Of a stretch of 64,000 nt of DNA, positions 44,101 through 52,231 are shown piece by piece. The stretch spans positions 62,001 through 126,000 of the forward strand of contig NZ_JABSSX010000005.1 of assembly GCF_013280495.1 (NCBI RefSeq), in the 5' to 3' direction. Source of the stretch: Brevibacterium permense. GTDB lineage: Bacteria > Actinomycetota > Actinomycetes > Actinomycetales > Brevibacteriaceae. Both the position numbers and the translations under genes were made by a program. Within the stretch, counting starts at the first letter, position 1; every line of letters begins with the position of its first letter. A model generated the notes under the pieces. The model made no database searches. It saw only the letters and a program-made list of their open reading frames with translations, and was not told where the DNA came from.

Positions 44101-44711
44101 ACCACCGCATCAGGATGGTCGGCCTTGAGTTTGCGGGTCTCGAGTCCGGAGCGCGCATAGTGCTGCAGGTCGGAGAGGTCGAGGTCCGCGCGCTCGAGGA
44201 CACAGGCGTCGGAGAGGTCCGTCGTTTTCGTGCCCGAACCCTTGATGAAGAAGAGTCGGGCCAACGACAGGGGCTTGTCGCTGCCGTTGTCGTAGCGGAG
44301 GATGATTCCGCTCCAGGTGGCGCGCGGACGCAGATATTTGCTGACGACCCGGTCCTCTTCGGAATCCGCGGTGCGAGTCCAGGCCCCGCGGACGTAGCTG
44401 ACGAGGCTGCGCTGGTCGAGGCGCGCGCCCGCGGTCTGAGCGGCGACGTTGAAGCGCAGCCACTTGTCCGGGGTGAGCACTGCGGCGATTCCGTCGAGGA
44501 GGGAGGACTTGCCCGAGCCCGAGGGACCGGTGATGAGGTGGCCCTTGTGGGAGACGGGGATGCGGTGGATGTCGGCGTCGAAGGTGCCCCAGTTCGCGAT
44601 CTGGATCTCGCTCAGGCGCCACTGGCTGCCGACGTCGGGTCGGTTCGCTCCGCGAGCACGCGCCTGGTCGGCGACGAACGCCGCGTCGAGCGGGAAGAGT
44701 GCCTCTGTCAC
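41178..44711 (-). CDS. jetC: Wadjet SMC-like ATPase JetC
   Basis: JetC is the MukB/SMC-like motor that extrudes DNA loops. It is 1177 aa. Walker A GPSGSGKSS is at 62-70 after a beta-rich start (WRLSEIQIANWGTFDADIH). Two long coiled-coil arms occupy about 290-480 and 620-890, separated by a hinge-type domain (AELIEVDPAEARWTGAVERVLRPMALTV). The ABC signature SGGQQQK lies near residue 1030, and Walker B is TIILDEAFDKAD with its catalytic Glu. A disordered Ser/Glu/Pro-rich tail follows. Both ends overlap neighbours by ATGA. The protein is complete and shows no lesion. Confidence 0.93.
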   Translation of the reverse strand: MTEALFPLDAAFVADQARARGANRPDVGSQWRLSEIQIANWGTFDADIHRIPVSHKGHLITGPSGSGKSSLLDGIAAVLTPDKWLRFNVAAQTAGARLDQRSLVSYVRGAWTRTADSEEDRVVSKYLRPRATWSGIILRYDNGSDKPLSLARLFFIKGSGTKTTDLSDACVLERADLDLSDLQHYARSGLETRKLKADHPDAVVTSNGHHGKFYARMRKTFGMADESALQLLHKTQSAKSLDSLDRLFRDHMLESPVTFDLAETAVAQFGDLKDAHDHVVELRKQRDHLLQLREAASRFETANDIAAKSIALSEALLPYQKRRELDILRADLSALTRQIVELEVTADRAKRDFDAAVDEYDLARRATLELGGSEAEHLQQRIDTAETERRAIAERWSGLARQLEQAGIEHAPTTAAEFAELQAQIVSSLDDATQVAGPSHADHDRFSQARAKVRELEGEIDSLRRSGSTVPNNLMTIRSELAAGTGLSEKALPFAAELIEVDPAEARWTGAVERVLRPMALTVLVRSENLSAVRTWVDSHRIRGRLVFEEIPRSVPSPRPVGSEKSLVSKVNVSDTGFGDWVRTTLSERFDFACVDHPDELDDHPRAVTVKGQVKTSRTRYEKDDRRAIDDRSQWVLGDREAKLEALVESLKEAQSELAAAEQVVAAADAETAQAHRRRGILAGIREQSWRDVDRDGAAEKVATLERQLAELEDADGDLQQAIGAEREAKAVKDEAEKAKNDADYALRRANEESTGLRSNMTRIEDDVNSGRVAEVEGHLGEQLDERFRKIQRSIKRENLAEVGQQVSQVLQEEKDRAQADASRSGQSVTRLAAEFKAAWPSVSSQLTAEVDDRRAYLSMLDEILAHGLPDHENRFRDLLQQRSRDLIGELLNEIHAAPREIEDRVAPINSSLLRSQFDEDRYLRLKVKTRRPETVNAFIADLRLVASGSWGEDDMETAERKYDTLAEVMRRFASSEHVDKVWKNQCLDTRLHVSFLAEEIDDHGRAHATYDSGAAMSGGQQQKLVIFCLAAALRYQLADPDEAISKYGTIILDEAFDKADTRYTRMALDIFIEFGFHMVLATPQKLLQTIEPYVGAATSIENPSRQKTLTSTMVWDESVRGDGAGAEPGTESESADRAGEESAGPGGLGVSKGSDSSESVRVTGEVELEFEESDAR

Positions 44712-45424
44712 GCTTCGTCCTCCTCGGTGTCGGCGTCGATTTCTCCAGCATCGGTCTCACCAGCGGCAATGCGTTCGTAGACCGCGATGAGCTCGCGCAC
44801 GCGGTCCTCGTCGATGAGGAACTTCACCATGGGAGAGATCTCGAAGCGGTCTTCACCGGCTTTGTGGAGCACACGCAGTCGGTTGCTCATCCGCGACCAC
44901 GCGCCGTTGAGATTGCGCTGGAAGGTCGATTCGTCCCCTGTGCGGTAGATCGCGAGGCGTTCATAGACCTCTTCGCGATCGACGATCACGCGCTTCTCCC
45001 CCGGCGCGGCCAACAGGAGCTGCCGGAGCACCAGCAGCATTGCCGTGTCGAGGAAGGTGAGTCGTTCGCTGCGCACCGCGGCGGGCGCGTCGATCTCGTC
45101 GGTGACGATCTTGCGGGTGAATGCGAATTCGTCGACCCGGTCGATGACGAGGTCCAGGAACAGATCGTGCAGGCGCGAACGGACGAGGCTCTCGTCCGCG
45201 ACGAGAGCTGCCCACAGCTGCGGGGCCTGCGTCCCGGACACATACGGCCCTTTGAGCAGTTCGAGCAGCACTCGGCGGGTGCGCTCCCCCAGCGTTCCGG
45301 TGTCACCGAACCACAGACCGCTGGGGTTGTGGCTGAGGTCGTCCGCAGAATCGGTGGATTCCATCGCCGAGGCGGCCCCCACCTCGGCGGGGGCTGTGTC
45401 GTTGTCGTGGTGGGTGGGGCTCAT
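44708..45424 (-). CDS. jetB: Wadjet subunit JetB (DUF4194)
   Basis: JetB is the small winged-helix (KITE-like, MukE-related) subunit that bridges JetA and JetC. It is 238 aa. It begins with an acidic 25-residue tail, then the DUF4194 core with TRRVLLELLKGPYVSGTQAPQLWAAL, SRLHDLFLDLVIDRVDEFAFTRK and a late wing VKFLIDEDRVRELIAVYERI. An acidic C-terminus (DADTEEDEA) may contact the motor. The ATG overlaps the jetA stop and the stop overlaps the jetC start, each by four bases, which suggests stoichiometric coupled translation. Confidence 0.9.
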   Translation of the reverse strand: MSPTHHDNDTAPAEVGAASAMESTDSADDLSHNPSGLWFGDTGTLGERTRRVLLELLKGPYVSGTQAPQLWAALVADESLVRSRLHDLFLDLVIDRVDEFAFTRKIVTDEIDAPAAVRSERLTFLDTAMLLVLRQLLLAAPGEKRVIVDREEVYERLAIYRTGDESTFQRNLNGAWSRMSNRLRVLHKAGEDRFEISPMVKFLIDEDRVRELIAVYERIAAGETDAGEIDADTEEDEA

Positions 45425-46884
45425 AGGGTGATGCCTTCGGTGAAGTAGTGGCGGCGGATCGCGGCGGTGCGGACGATGCCGTCGATGCCGGCCCAGGTGA
45501 GGATTTCACGGTTGCCGACATCGACGTGGCCATAGGTGCTGGCCAGGGACAACAGGCCGACGACGCTGGCCAGGCCCTGTGTGGCGGGGAAGGTTTCGAG
45601 CACCTCCGCGACGGAGGCCTCGTGGGTGGAGGTGACGACGGAGTTGATGTTCTCGGTGAGTTCGGCGAAATCGATCTCGGATTCGCGGGCGACTGCGATG
45701 AGTTCGGCGAAGTCGATCTCGGAGTCCGTGGCCTCGCCGAGTTCCGCTCCGGCGTCGAACTCCTCGGGGTCGTGGAGGATGACCTCGCCGACGCTGCCGA
45801 GTGAGACGCTGGAGAGTTCGAGGTCGATGCCGATCTCGTCGTAGGGTTTGAGCTCCTGCGACACGGGCGCGGCCGCGGCGAGACCCTCCTGGAGGAGAGT
45901 GCGCATGACGCGGTCACGTTGGAATTCGTGGGAGTGAACGTAGCGGCGCAGTCCACGGGCGAACTCGGTGAGGATGTCCGAAACCTCATGAGACCCGTCC
46001 TTCATCTGGCGCATCAGGGTGCGCAGGGAACGGCGGGTGGCCAAAGAGAGGGTGGCGGAGAAGTCCCGGTCGAGGATGGCGGCGATGTCGTCGTCGAAGG
46101 CCGCGGACTGTTCGGGGTCGCGGACGAGGGCGGAGAACGCCGAGAACGTCCGACCTTCGTCAGAGGACTCGATGAGGTCGACGCCGCGGAACACTTCGTC
46201 GAGTACTTGGGACTGGGAGTCCTCGGCGGCGAGGATCGAGACCCGCAGTTCCTGATTGAGTTCTTCGAAGCGGGAGCGCACGCGGGCGAAGTCAGCGGGC
46301 AGCCCCTGCGCCTGCTGGAGGATGTCGGAGACGCGTTCGTTCGCGCGGCGCCTGTCGAGGACGACTGAGCGCGGATCGCCGCGGCGCACACGGGCGATCT
46401 CGGCGTCGATGCGGTCGCGTTCGGCGCGCAAGGAGGCGAGGCGGCGAGAGCTGTCCGGGTCGGTGTCGATGGCCAGCTGTCGCACGGATTGGGCGAGGCT
46501 GACCAGCCGGGATTCGGTGGCGGTCTGTGGTGGGGTGCGCAGCTGTTCGAGCATGCGGATGGCATCGAAGCCGGCGGCGGAGAGTTCGTAGGTTTCGCCT
46601 CTGGCGGCGGTGGCAGGACGGCGGACGAGGATTTCGGCGCGACGCCAGTCATCGCAGTAGGCCTTCGCTGTCCGCAGCGAAAGGTCGAAGTGGTCGCGGA
46701 GCTCCTCGAGGTCGGCATCGATGCTTTCGTGCAGATCCTCAGTGTTCATCCTGGTGCCGGGCTTGCCGAGATGCGCGTCGAGGGTTCCGGCCATGACCGC
46801 GAGGTTGTCGGCCCGGAGCATGCGCAGGGTGGCATTCGATTCGAGCAGTCGCCGGTAGGCGAGCGCGGATGACAGGGCGGACAT
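45421..46884 (-). CDS. jetA: Wadjet kleisin-like subunit JetA (DUF3375)
   Basis: JetA is the MukF-like kleisin of the complex. It is 487 aa. An N-terminal winged-helix region (AYRRLLESNATLRMLRADNLAVMAG, then LEELRDHFDLSLRTAKAYCDDWRRAEIL) is followed by a long helical middle and a C-terminal winged helix (AIRRHYFTEGITL). Two copies of SEIDFAEL occur 14 residues apart near 405-425. The ATG at 46884 has no evident Shine-Dalgarno sequence, so the mRNA may be leaderless or short-leadered. The 55-bp gap before it is the only candidate promoter for jetABCD, unless it is read through from the YjbR-type gene. Confidence 0.9.
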   Translation of the reverse strand: MSALSSALAYRRLLESNATLRMLRADNLAVMAGTLDAHLGKPGTRMNTEDLHESIDADLEELRDHFDLSLRTAKAYCDDWRRAEILVRRPATAARGETYELSAAGFDAIRMLEQLRTPPQTATESRLVSLAQSVRQLAIDTDPDSSRRLASLRAERDRIDAEIARVRRGDPRSVVLDRRRANERVSDILQQAQGLPADFARVRSRFEELNQELRVSILAAEDSQSQVLDEVFRGVDLIESSDEGRTFSAFSALVRDPEQSAAFDDDIAAILDRDFSATLSLATRRSLRTLMRQMKDGSHEVSDILTEFARGLRRYVHSHEFQRDRVMRTLLQEGLAAAAPVSQELKPYDEIGIDLELSSVSLGSVGEVILHDPEEFDAGAELGEATDSEIDFAELIAVARESEIDFAELTENINSVVTSTHEASVAEVLETFPATQGLASVVGLLSLASTYGHVDVGNREILTWAGIDGIVRTAAIRRHYFTEGITL

Positions 46885-46939
46885 AGGAACTATTCTCTGC
46901 GCCTAGGCGGGTGCGCGCCAATTCGCGAGTCGAGTGAGG

Positions 46940-47371
46940 TCAACGGCTGTCGTTCCTCCCTCCGAAGGTGTCAGGGTCAACAGGTCGGTCCTTCTTGGGC
47001 ATCTTGGCCACGACAAGACAATAGGACTCGAGCACGAGGTCGTGGAGAAGATCGGGATCGAGACGCTCGCCGGCAGTTGCAACGCCGGGGTCGCCGACTC
47101 CACCCTCCTCCCCTGCAACGGTGATCCAGTGCTTCTTGTTCATGTGATAGCCGGGTGAGATCTCCGCATAGGCGTCGCTCAGCACCTCACCGTCGAGGGG
47201 ATCGATCTTGAGGTTGAGACTCGGAACTCCCCGCAGCTCGTATGCCATCATGAACATCTTTCCGCGCACTTTGTACACGGCATTGTCAGGCCCGAACGGG
47301 TGGTCGAGCTCGACCGAGGGGTACTGCATGGCTTGGTCGTTGGCCAAGCGGAGCACGGTGGCGGGGTCCAT
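46940..47371 (-). CDS. MmcQ/YjbR-family DNA-binding-fold protein
   Basis: This small protein of the MmcQ/YjbR family (143 aa) begins MDPATVLRLANDQAMQYP, contains VYKVRGKMFMMAYELRGVPSLNLKIDPLDGE, then HMNKKHWITV, which are the family's typical blocks. A CyaY-like fold is known for this family; function is not. The insertion GEEGGVGDPGVATAGERLDPD is longer than usual. It is divergent from the asparaginase gene and lies upstream of jetA on the same strand, but its content gives no reason to assign it to the defence system. Confidence 0.82.
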   Translation of the reverse strand: MDPATVLRLANDQAMQYPSVELDHPFGPDNAVYKVRGKMFMMAYELRGVPSLNLKIDPLDGEVLSDAYAEISPGYHMNKKHWITVAGEEGGVGDPGVATAGERLDPDLLHDLVLESYCLVVAKMPKKDRPVDPDTFGGRNDSR

Positions 47372-47424
47372 GCGTGGAGACTAGCAAAGGCCACTGACGC
47401 GGGAGATGACGATAGACTCGAATC

Positions 47425-48426
47425 ATGCCTGAGACCTCACTCCACACCGCCCCTCACCTGCTCTTGGCCGCTCTCGGCGGGACCATCGCGTCGACCGCCA
47501 ATGCATCAGGTGGGGTTGCTCCAGCCCTCAGCGGCGCGGAGATCGCTGCAGCATCGGGACTCGATCAGGTCTGGCCGGATCTGCAGGCCGATTTCACTCA
47601 GGTCGCTCAGGTCTCGAGCGCCAATGTCACCCTCGAGATGCTCTTCGATGTCGTCGAGCTCGCCCGCTCAACCGAGGCCGACGGCATCGTCCTCACCCAA
47701 GGCACCGACACTCTTGAAGAGTCCGCGTTCGGGCTCTGGCTGCTCAATGACTCGGGCACGCATATCTCTGTCACCGGGGCCATGCGCAACCCGACCTTGC
47801 CCGGAGCCGACGGACCGGCCAACGTCCGTTCCGCCGCCCTCACTGCTCTGTCCGACCAGGTCAGCCAACTGCCGTCATCATTGGTCTTCAACGACGAAGT
47901 CCACGATCCGAGGTTCGTTTCGAAGTCGCACACGACCTCGACGGCCGCGTTCTCCTCCGGGCCCATCCTCGGCGCGATCGGATGGCTGAGCGAGGACGAC
48001 CTCCACCTCCCCCACGCGCCCCAGGCTCCGAAATCCCCGTTCGCCGGACTTCCCCGTCCGTCTCAGCTGAGCAAGGTCGCCCTCGCCGAGGTGGGGATGG
48101 GCGAACCGGAAGAGACCCTTGATCTCATCGCCGGTTCCGGCCTCGACGGCGCCGTGGTCTCCGGGGTCGGCGGGGGCCACGTCCCCGAGGAGTTGCTACC
48201 CGCTGTGGCTCGACTGGCGGAGAGGATGCCCGTGGTGCTGGCCTCACGCACCGGTTCGGGTGCGAGCCTGCACCGCACCTACGGCTATCCGGGAGGAGAG
48301 ATCGGCCTGCTCGAAGCGGGCCTCGTGCCCGCTGGCATCCTCGATGCCCGCAAGGCTCGCATCGTGCTCAACCTGGCGCTGAGCTTCGGCCTTGACCCCG
48401 CCGAGGTGTTCGCTCACTTCGCGTGA
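47425..48426 (+). CDS. L-asparaginase family protein
   Basis: This asparaginase hydrolyses asparagine to aspartate and ammonia. It is 333 aa. The first catalytic threonine is in LGGTIAST near residue 20, and the second Thr-Lys/Asp region is in VLTQGTDTLEESAF near 90; GPANVRSA follows. No signal peptide is visible, so it is likely cytoplasmic (type I-like). The C-terminal domain shows GLDGAVVSGVGGGHVPEELL and VVLASRTGSGASLHRTYGYPG. It ends before a perfect 15-bp-arm terminator hairpin and converges with the CurA-type gene. Confidence 0.88.
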   Translation: MPETSLHTAPHLLLAALGGTIASTANASGGVAPALSGAEIAAASGLDQVWPDLQADFTQVAQVSSANVTLEMLFDVVELARSTEADGIVLTQGTDTLEESAFGLWLLNDSGTHISVTGAMRNPTLPGADGPANVRSAALTALSDQVSQLPSSLVFNDEVHDPRFVSKSHTTSTAAFSSGPILGAIGWLSEDDLHLPHAPQAPKSPFAGLPRPSQLSKVALAEVGMGEPEETLDLIAGSGLDGAVVSGVGGGHVPEELLPAVARLAERMPVVLASRTGSGASLHRTYGYPGGEIGLLEAGLVPAGILDARKARIVLNLALSFGLDPAEVFAHFA

Positions 48427-48482
48427 GTTCGCCGAGGCACATGCCCGTCTGAACGGCAATACCGACTTCACCAACAAAGAAA

Positions 48483-48514
48483 GGCGGCGTCGGCCAGAAC
48501 TGGCCGACGCCGCC
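48483..48514. terminator. Bidirectional terminator hairpin
   Basis: GGCGGCGTCGGCCAG (48483-48497), a 2-base loop and CTGGCCGACGCCGCC (48500-48514) are followed by CTCCTCGTTT on one side and by AAAGAAA on the other, which reads as TTTCTTT in the opposite direction. It lies between the convergent asparaginase and reductase genes. Of all the inverted repeats here this one looks most like a standard intrinsic terminator. Confidence 0.85.
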
Positions 48515-48548
48515 TCCTCGTTTCCGATTCAGGGATGAACCGACAGCC

Positions 48549-49571
48549 TCAGCTCTCGGCACCCACGGCGACGACCATCTTGCCGAAGTTTCCGCCGGTG
48601 AGCAGATCGTTGAAGTATTCGGGAGCCTTCTCGAGACCGGGGCGGATGTCCTCGCGGAAGCGAACCTTGCCCTCCTTGAGCCAGCCGCTCATGTCCTCAA
48701 GGAACTGCGGGGTCAGACGCTCGGCGAACTCGGTCTGGATGAATCCGCGCACGAGCAGCGACTTCGACAGGATGTTGCCCATGAGCGCTCCCGAACGGTC
48801 CGGCCCCTCGGGCAGCGAGGTGAGGTTGTAGTTGGCGACGAGACCGCACACGGGCACGCGAGCGAACGTATTGAGCCGCGGCAGCACAGCATCGAAGACC
48901 TCCCCGCCGACGTTCTCAAAGTAGACGTCGATGCCCTGCGGCACCGCCTCCTTCAGCTCCTGCCGCAGGTTCCCCGTGCGGTGGTCAAGTGCCACGTCGA
49001 ACCCGAGCTCACGCAGGTGAGCGACCTTGTCCGGCCCGCCGGCGATGCCGACGGCTGTCGCTCCCTTGATCTTCGCGATCTGACCGACGACGGATCCGAC
49101 GGGACCGGTCGCAGCGGCCACGGCCACAGTCTCGCCGGCCTTGGGCTGACCGATCTCGAGCAGACCCGCGTACGCAGTGAACCCGGGCATGCCGAGCACA
49201 CCGAGGTGGGTGGAGATCGGTGCGATCTCCGGGTCGATCTTGCGCAAGTGTCCGGTCGACTCGACCGAATACTCCTGCCAACCGCCGTAGCCGAGCACGA
49301 TCTCACCGGCGGTGAAGCCCTCGGCATTGGACTCGACGACCTCGGACACGGTGGCGCCGACCATCACATCGCCGACCTCGACGGGCTTGGCGTAGGACTT
49401 CGCGTCCGACATCCGACCGCGCATATACGGATCGAGCGAGAGATAGAGGGTGCGCAGCAGCACCTGCCCCTCGCCCGGCGTCGGCACAGGCACCTCGTCG
49501 AGCAGGTAGTTCTCTGCAGTGGGAGCGCCCACGGGGCGCGAGTTCAGGCGAATCCGATGGTTGGTCGTCAT
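48549..49571 (-). CDS. NADP-dependent alkenal/one oxidoreductase (CurA-type MDR protein)
   Basis: This zinc-free medium-chain reductase reduces C=C bonds of alkenals or enones with NADPH (YncB/CurA/prostaglandin-reductase group). It is 340 aa from the ATG at 49571. The N-terminal segment SLDPYMRGRMSD near residue 50 is the family hallmark, and the NADP loop is AAATGPVGSVVGQIAKIKG near 150. DVYFENVGGEVFDAVLPRLN near 225 is conserved. A role in detoxifying reactive aldehydes is usual. The gene is single, divergent from nothing nearby, and ends at the shared terminator. Confidence 0.87.
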   Translation of the reverse strand: MTTNHRIRLNSRPVGAPTAENYLLDEVPVPTPGEGQVLLRTLYLSLDPYMRGRMSDAKSYAKPVEVGDVMVGATVSEVVESNAEGFTAGEIVLGYGGWQEYSVESTGHLRKIDPEIAPISTHLGVLGMPGFTAYAGLLEIGQPKAGETVAVAAATGPVGSVVGQIAKIKGATAVGIAGGPDKVAHLRELGFDVALDHRTGNLRQELKEAVPQGIDVYFENVGGEVFDAVLPRLNTFARVPVCGLVANYNLTSLPEGPDRSGALMGNILSKSLLVRGFIQTEFAERLTPQFLEDMSGWLKEGKVRFREDIRPGLEKAPEYFNDLLTGGNFGKMVVAVGAES

Positions 49572-49646
49572 GGAGACGGTTCCTTTCAGCAGCAGATCAT
49601 TCTTCACTTGTGTGCTTCTTTGCGGTGACAGGCGCATCCGCGGCGA

Positions 49647-50489
49647 TCACCGATGCTGTCGGTCATAACAACCATTCGGGATCACCCGATGTTCCTGATC
49701 GAACGATTTTTCTGACGCCGAGGCGGCACCAAGTCGGGCCTTCCCAACCAGATCGCGGGCCACCGTCTCCCATTCGAGTTCGAAGGCCCACCCGAAATCG
49801 CCGAGGTGGTCGAGCAGATGGCTGCCATTGTCCCGGATGGTCTCCGACCATTCCTTCGGCCACGCGCCGTAATTCGCCGCCGCAGCGAGTTCGTCGACGT
49901 CCTTGAACACGGCGCCGGTCGGGTCGAGCCGGCCGTCCTCTGCGTGCAGAGGAATAGACGCGATCGGGAAGGTGATGTCGAGGATGTGATCGCTGGTGAA
50001 CAGCGCATCATCGGTGCGTCGGTGCGTGGACTCAAGATTGATGTACCACTCGACCCGCACGCCGCCAGACTCTGGACGATCGACATCATCCCCAGCATCT
50101 TTGAGCAGCACCCACACGGAGAACGGAACCTCGGGCGGGACGATCTTGAGCACACCACGGCCCCGCCACGTGCCCTCGACATTGATCCTTGTCGGCGCCT
50201 CGGCCAGTGGTCGGAACCGTGCCTTCAACGGCACATCGTGGGCGTTCGTGTCCTCCCACCCGACGATGCGGGTCTCCTGCGTCGGCGTACCCCCGGCCAA
50301 CCACAGAACAGAGCCGGACGGCCCGTCGGCGATGACACGCATCGGGCGGGCCACCTCGGCGAGGTCGCGGTCAAAATCGAAACGCCGGAAGGTCCAGGCC
50401 ACGGTCTGCCCCGGAGTCCAGTACGGCGCCTTCCCCACGGGTCTGACCTGGGACGGAGTGGGGATCGTGAACGGATCGCGCAGGCTCAT
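49647..50489 (-). CDS. DUF402-domain protein
   Basis: This 280-aa protein carries the DUF402 fold in its central part: VRVEWYINLESTHRRTDDALFTSDHILDITFP and, further on, FKDVDELAAAANYGAWP, matching the RxEWYxNLE and KDxDEL signatures. DUF402 includes FomD, a nucleotidyl-phosphonate hydrolase, and a nucleoside diphosphate phosphatase. The acidic residues of the metal site are present. A longer N-terminal part (1-130), with TVAWTFRRFDFD, contributes substrate contacts in that family. It is divergent from the amidohydrolase gene. Confidence 0.78.
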   Translation of the reverse strand: MSLRDPFTIPTPSQVRPVGKAPYWTPGQTVAWTFRRFDFDRDLAEVARPMRVIADGPSGSVLWLAGGTPTQETRIVGWEDTNAHDVPLKARFRPLAEAPTRINVEGTWRGRGVLKIVPPEVPFSVWVLLKDAGDDVDRPESGGVRVEWYINLESTHRRTDDALFTSDHILDITFPIASIPLHAEDGRLDPTGAVFKDVDELAAAANYGAWPKEWSETIRDNGSHLLDHLGDFGWAFELEWETVARDLVGKARLGAASASEKSFDQEHRVIPNGCYDRQHR

Positions 50490-50575
50490 GCGGGCAGTCT
50501 ATGCGTCGGGCATGGGCGAGCGCTGAATACCGACCACCCGTGAAGACCTGGGCGGCGAGGCCATAGAGTGGGGCC

Positions 50576-51586
50576 ATGAACGACTCCGATGACGCAGCGA
50601 CTCAGACCCCCTCGGCAGCCCAGACCGCACCCACTCCCCCGACCGCGAACCCTGCCCCGGAGACGACGATCGGTCGGACTTTCGAGGTCCCGGAGACGAT
50701 GACCGCTCCCCCGCGCACTGATGCCGATGTCCCCGACTACGTCCGCGCCCTCGGCCTGCCGGGCCTCGCCGACATCCACGTCCACTTCCTTCCGCAGAAC
50801 GTGCTCGACAAGGTGTGGGAGTACTTCGACAATGCCGCGGACAACTACGGCCGCGACTGGCCGATCACCTACCGGTACGACACGGACACCCGCCTGGATA
50901 TCGTCCGCGAGCTCGGCCTGCGCGCGATCCCGGCCCTGACTTACCCGCACAAACCCGGAATGGCCGCGTGGCTCAACGAATGGAATGCCGAGTTCGCCGG
51001 CGCCCACGACGATGTCATCCACTGCGGCACCCTCTATGCCGAACCCGAATCAGCCGACTACGTCCCGGCCGCGATTGCCGCCGGTGCGAAGCTGTTCAAG
51101 GTCCACGTCCAGGTCGGTGTGTTCTCCCCCGACGATGAGGTCCTCGGCCCCGCGTGGAAGGCGCTCGAAGAAGCCCGAGTGCCGATCGTCATCCACGCCG
51201 GATCCGCTCCCCTGCCGGGCACGTACACCGGGCCGCAGGCGGTGGCGAACGTCCTGGCCAAGTTCCCGCAGCTGACGTTCGTCATCGCCCATATGGGCAT
51301 GCCCGAGTACGGCGAGTTCGCCGATCTCGCAGAGAGATTCGACAACGTCTATCTCGATACGACGATGTTCGCCACCGGGTATTTCTCCACCCCCGCCGAG
51401 GTGACCCCCGCCTACCGCGAACGCCTGGCCAAGCTTGAGGGCAAGGTCATCCTCGGCTCTGATTTCCCGAACATTCCCTACCCCTACGTCGACCAGATCG
51501 CAGGCCTGACCGCCCTGGGCCTCGGCGATGATTGGATGCGCTCGGTGCTGTGGACCAACGGCGCGAAGGTGCTCGGGCTCGACTGA
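50576..51586 (+). CDS. Amidohydrolase family protein (ACMSD-like)
   Basis: This TIM-barrel metal hydrolase or decarboxylase (COG2159) is 336 aa. A 50-residue Thr/Ala/Pro-rich tail precedes the core. The metal site opens with ADIHVHFLP (HxH) near residue 65, a histidine lies in PIVIHAGSAP, another in FVIAHMGMP, and the aspartate in VILGSDFPNIPYP near 300. Relatives are aminocarboxymuconate semialdehyde decarboxylase and resorcylate decarboxylases. The substrate here is not evident from neighbours. It ends 3 bp before the convergent DUF421 gene. Confidence 0.85.
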   Translation: MNDSDDAATQTPSAAQTAPTPPTANPAPETTIGRTFEVPETMTAPPRTDADVPDYVRALGLPGLADIHVHFLPQNVLDKVWEYFDNAADNYGRDWPITYRYDTDTRLDIVRELGLRAIPALTYPHKPGMAAWLNEWNAEFAGAHDDVIHCGTLYAEPESADYVPAAIAAGAKLFKVHVQVGVFSPDDEVLGPAWKALEEARVPIVIHAGSAPLPGTYTGPQAVANVLAKFPQLTFVIAHMGMPEYGEFADLAERFDNVYLDTTMFATGYFSTPAEVTPAYRERLAKLEGKVILGSDFPNIPYPYVDQIAGLTALGLGDDWMRSVLWTNGAKVLGLD

Positions 51587-51589
51587 GTC

Positions 51590-52129
51590 TCAGCCGTCGC
51601 GGGGCACTCGGTCGGCGCCGACGACCCCGGTGAGCATCTCCTCGGCGATGGGTGCGCCGCGTCGGATGACGCTGATCTGACCGGTCGATTCGAGGATCAC
51701 GCACGCCACCTCGTCGCGGTTGCGGATGCCGGCCGATCGCAGTTTGGCGATGAGTTCGTCATGGTCGACGTGGCTCTTCGACAGGTTGTCCGTGAGGATC
51801 TCAGGGCCGGCCATGAGCACCACCGCCGGGGAGTTGACGACGCTGCGCACGAATCCGAAGCGTCGGCCGAATCCGCTGAGCGCCTGCAGGATCAGCAGGG
51901 TCGCCAGACCCAGGATGCCCGCGGCCAGGGTCGGGGTATCACCGAGGATGGACCGCCCGATGATCGCTCCCATCGCGATGATCGCGGCCACGTCGAAGCT
52001 CGACAGGCTCGCCAGAGTGCGCTGACCGAAGATGCGCAAGAGCAGAATGATCCCCAAGTAGAAGGCCACGCATGAGACGACGATCCTGACCGCATCGACC
52101 CAGTTGAGCCCGTATTCCATCCAATCCAT
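51590..52129 (-). CDS. DUF421 (YetF-type) membrane protein
   Basis: This is a 179-aa protein with three spans at the N-terminus (about 14-32, 40-60 and 68-90) and a cytoplasmic DUF421 domain (VVLMAGPEILTDNLSKSHVDHDELIAKLRSAGIRNRDEVACVILESTGQISVI). I start at the ATG at 52129 with GGAGG seven bases upstream. The motif RIFGQRTLASLSSFDVAAIIAMGAIIG is diagnostic. The function of YetF proteins is unsettled. It lies in a run of minus-strand genes but its spacing does not force an operon. Confidence 0.85.
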   Translation of the reverse strand: MDWMEYGLNWVDAVRIVVSCVAFYLGIILLLRIFGQRTLASLSSFDVAAIIAMGAIIGRSILGDTPTLAAGILGLATLLILQALSGFGRRFGFVRSVVNSPAVVLMAGPEILTDNLSKSHVDHDELIAKLRSAGIRNRDEVACVILESTGQISVIRRGAPIAEEMLTGVVGADRVPRDG

Positions 52130-52231
52130 GACAACCTCCGGAACGGATAATACGCCGTTCCCCGAGATCGGGGTTGTGCATTGTGCCTGGAGTTCAGCGC
52201 CTCGCACCCGGTTCAGCGCCTCATCTGGGAC

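Noticed and set aside
43092-44780. Plus-strand open frame of about 560 codons within the Wadjet motor gene
   Set aside because: It is antisense to JetC, which has all its motifs. The antisense product is low in hydrophobic pattern and has no homology signs.
39904-46884. Wadjet operon as a new defence system
   Set aside because: The four subunits and their order match the described JetABCD system, so I report it as known.
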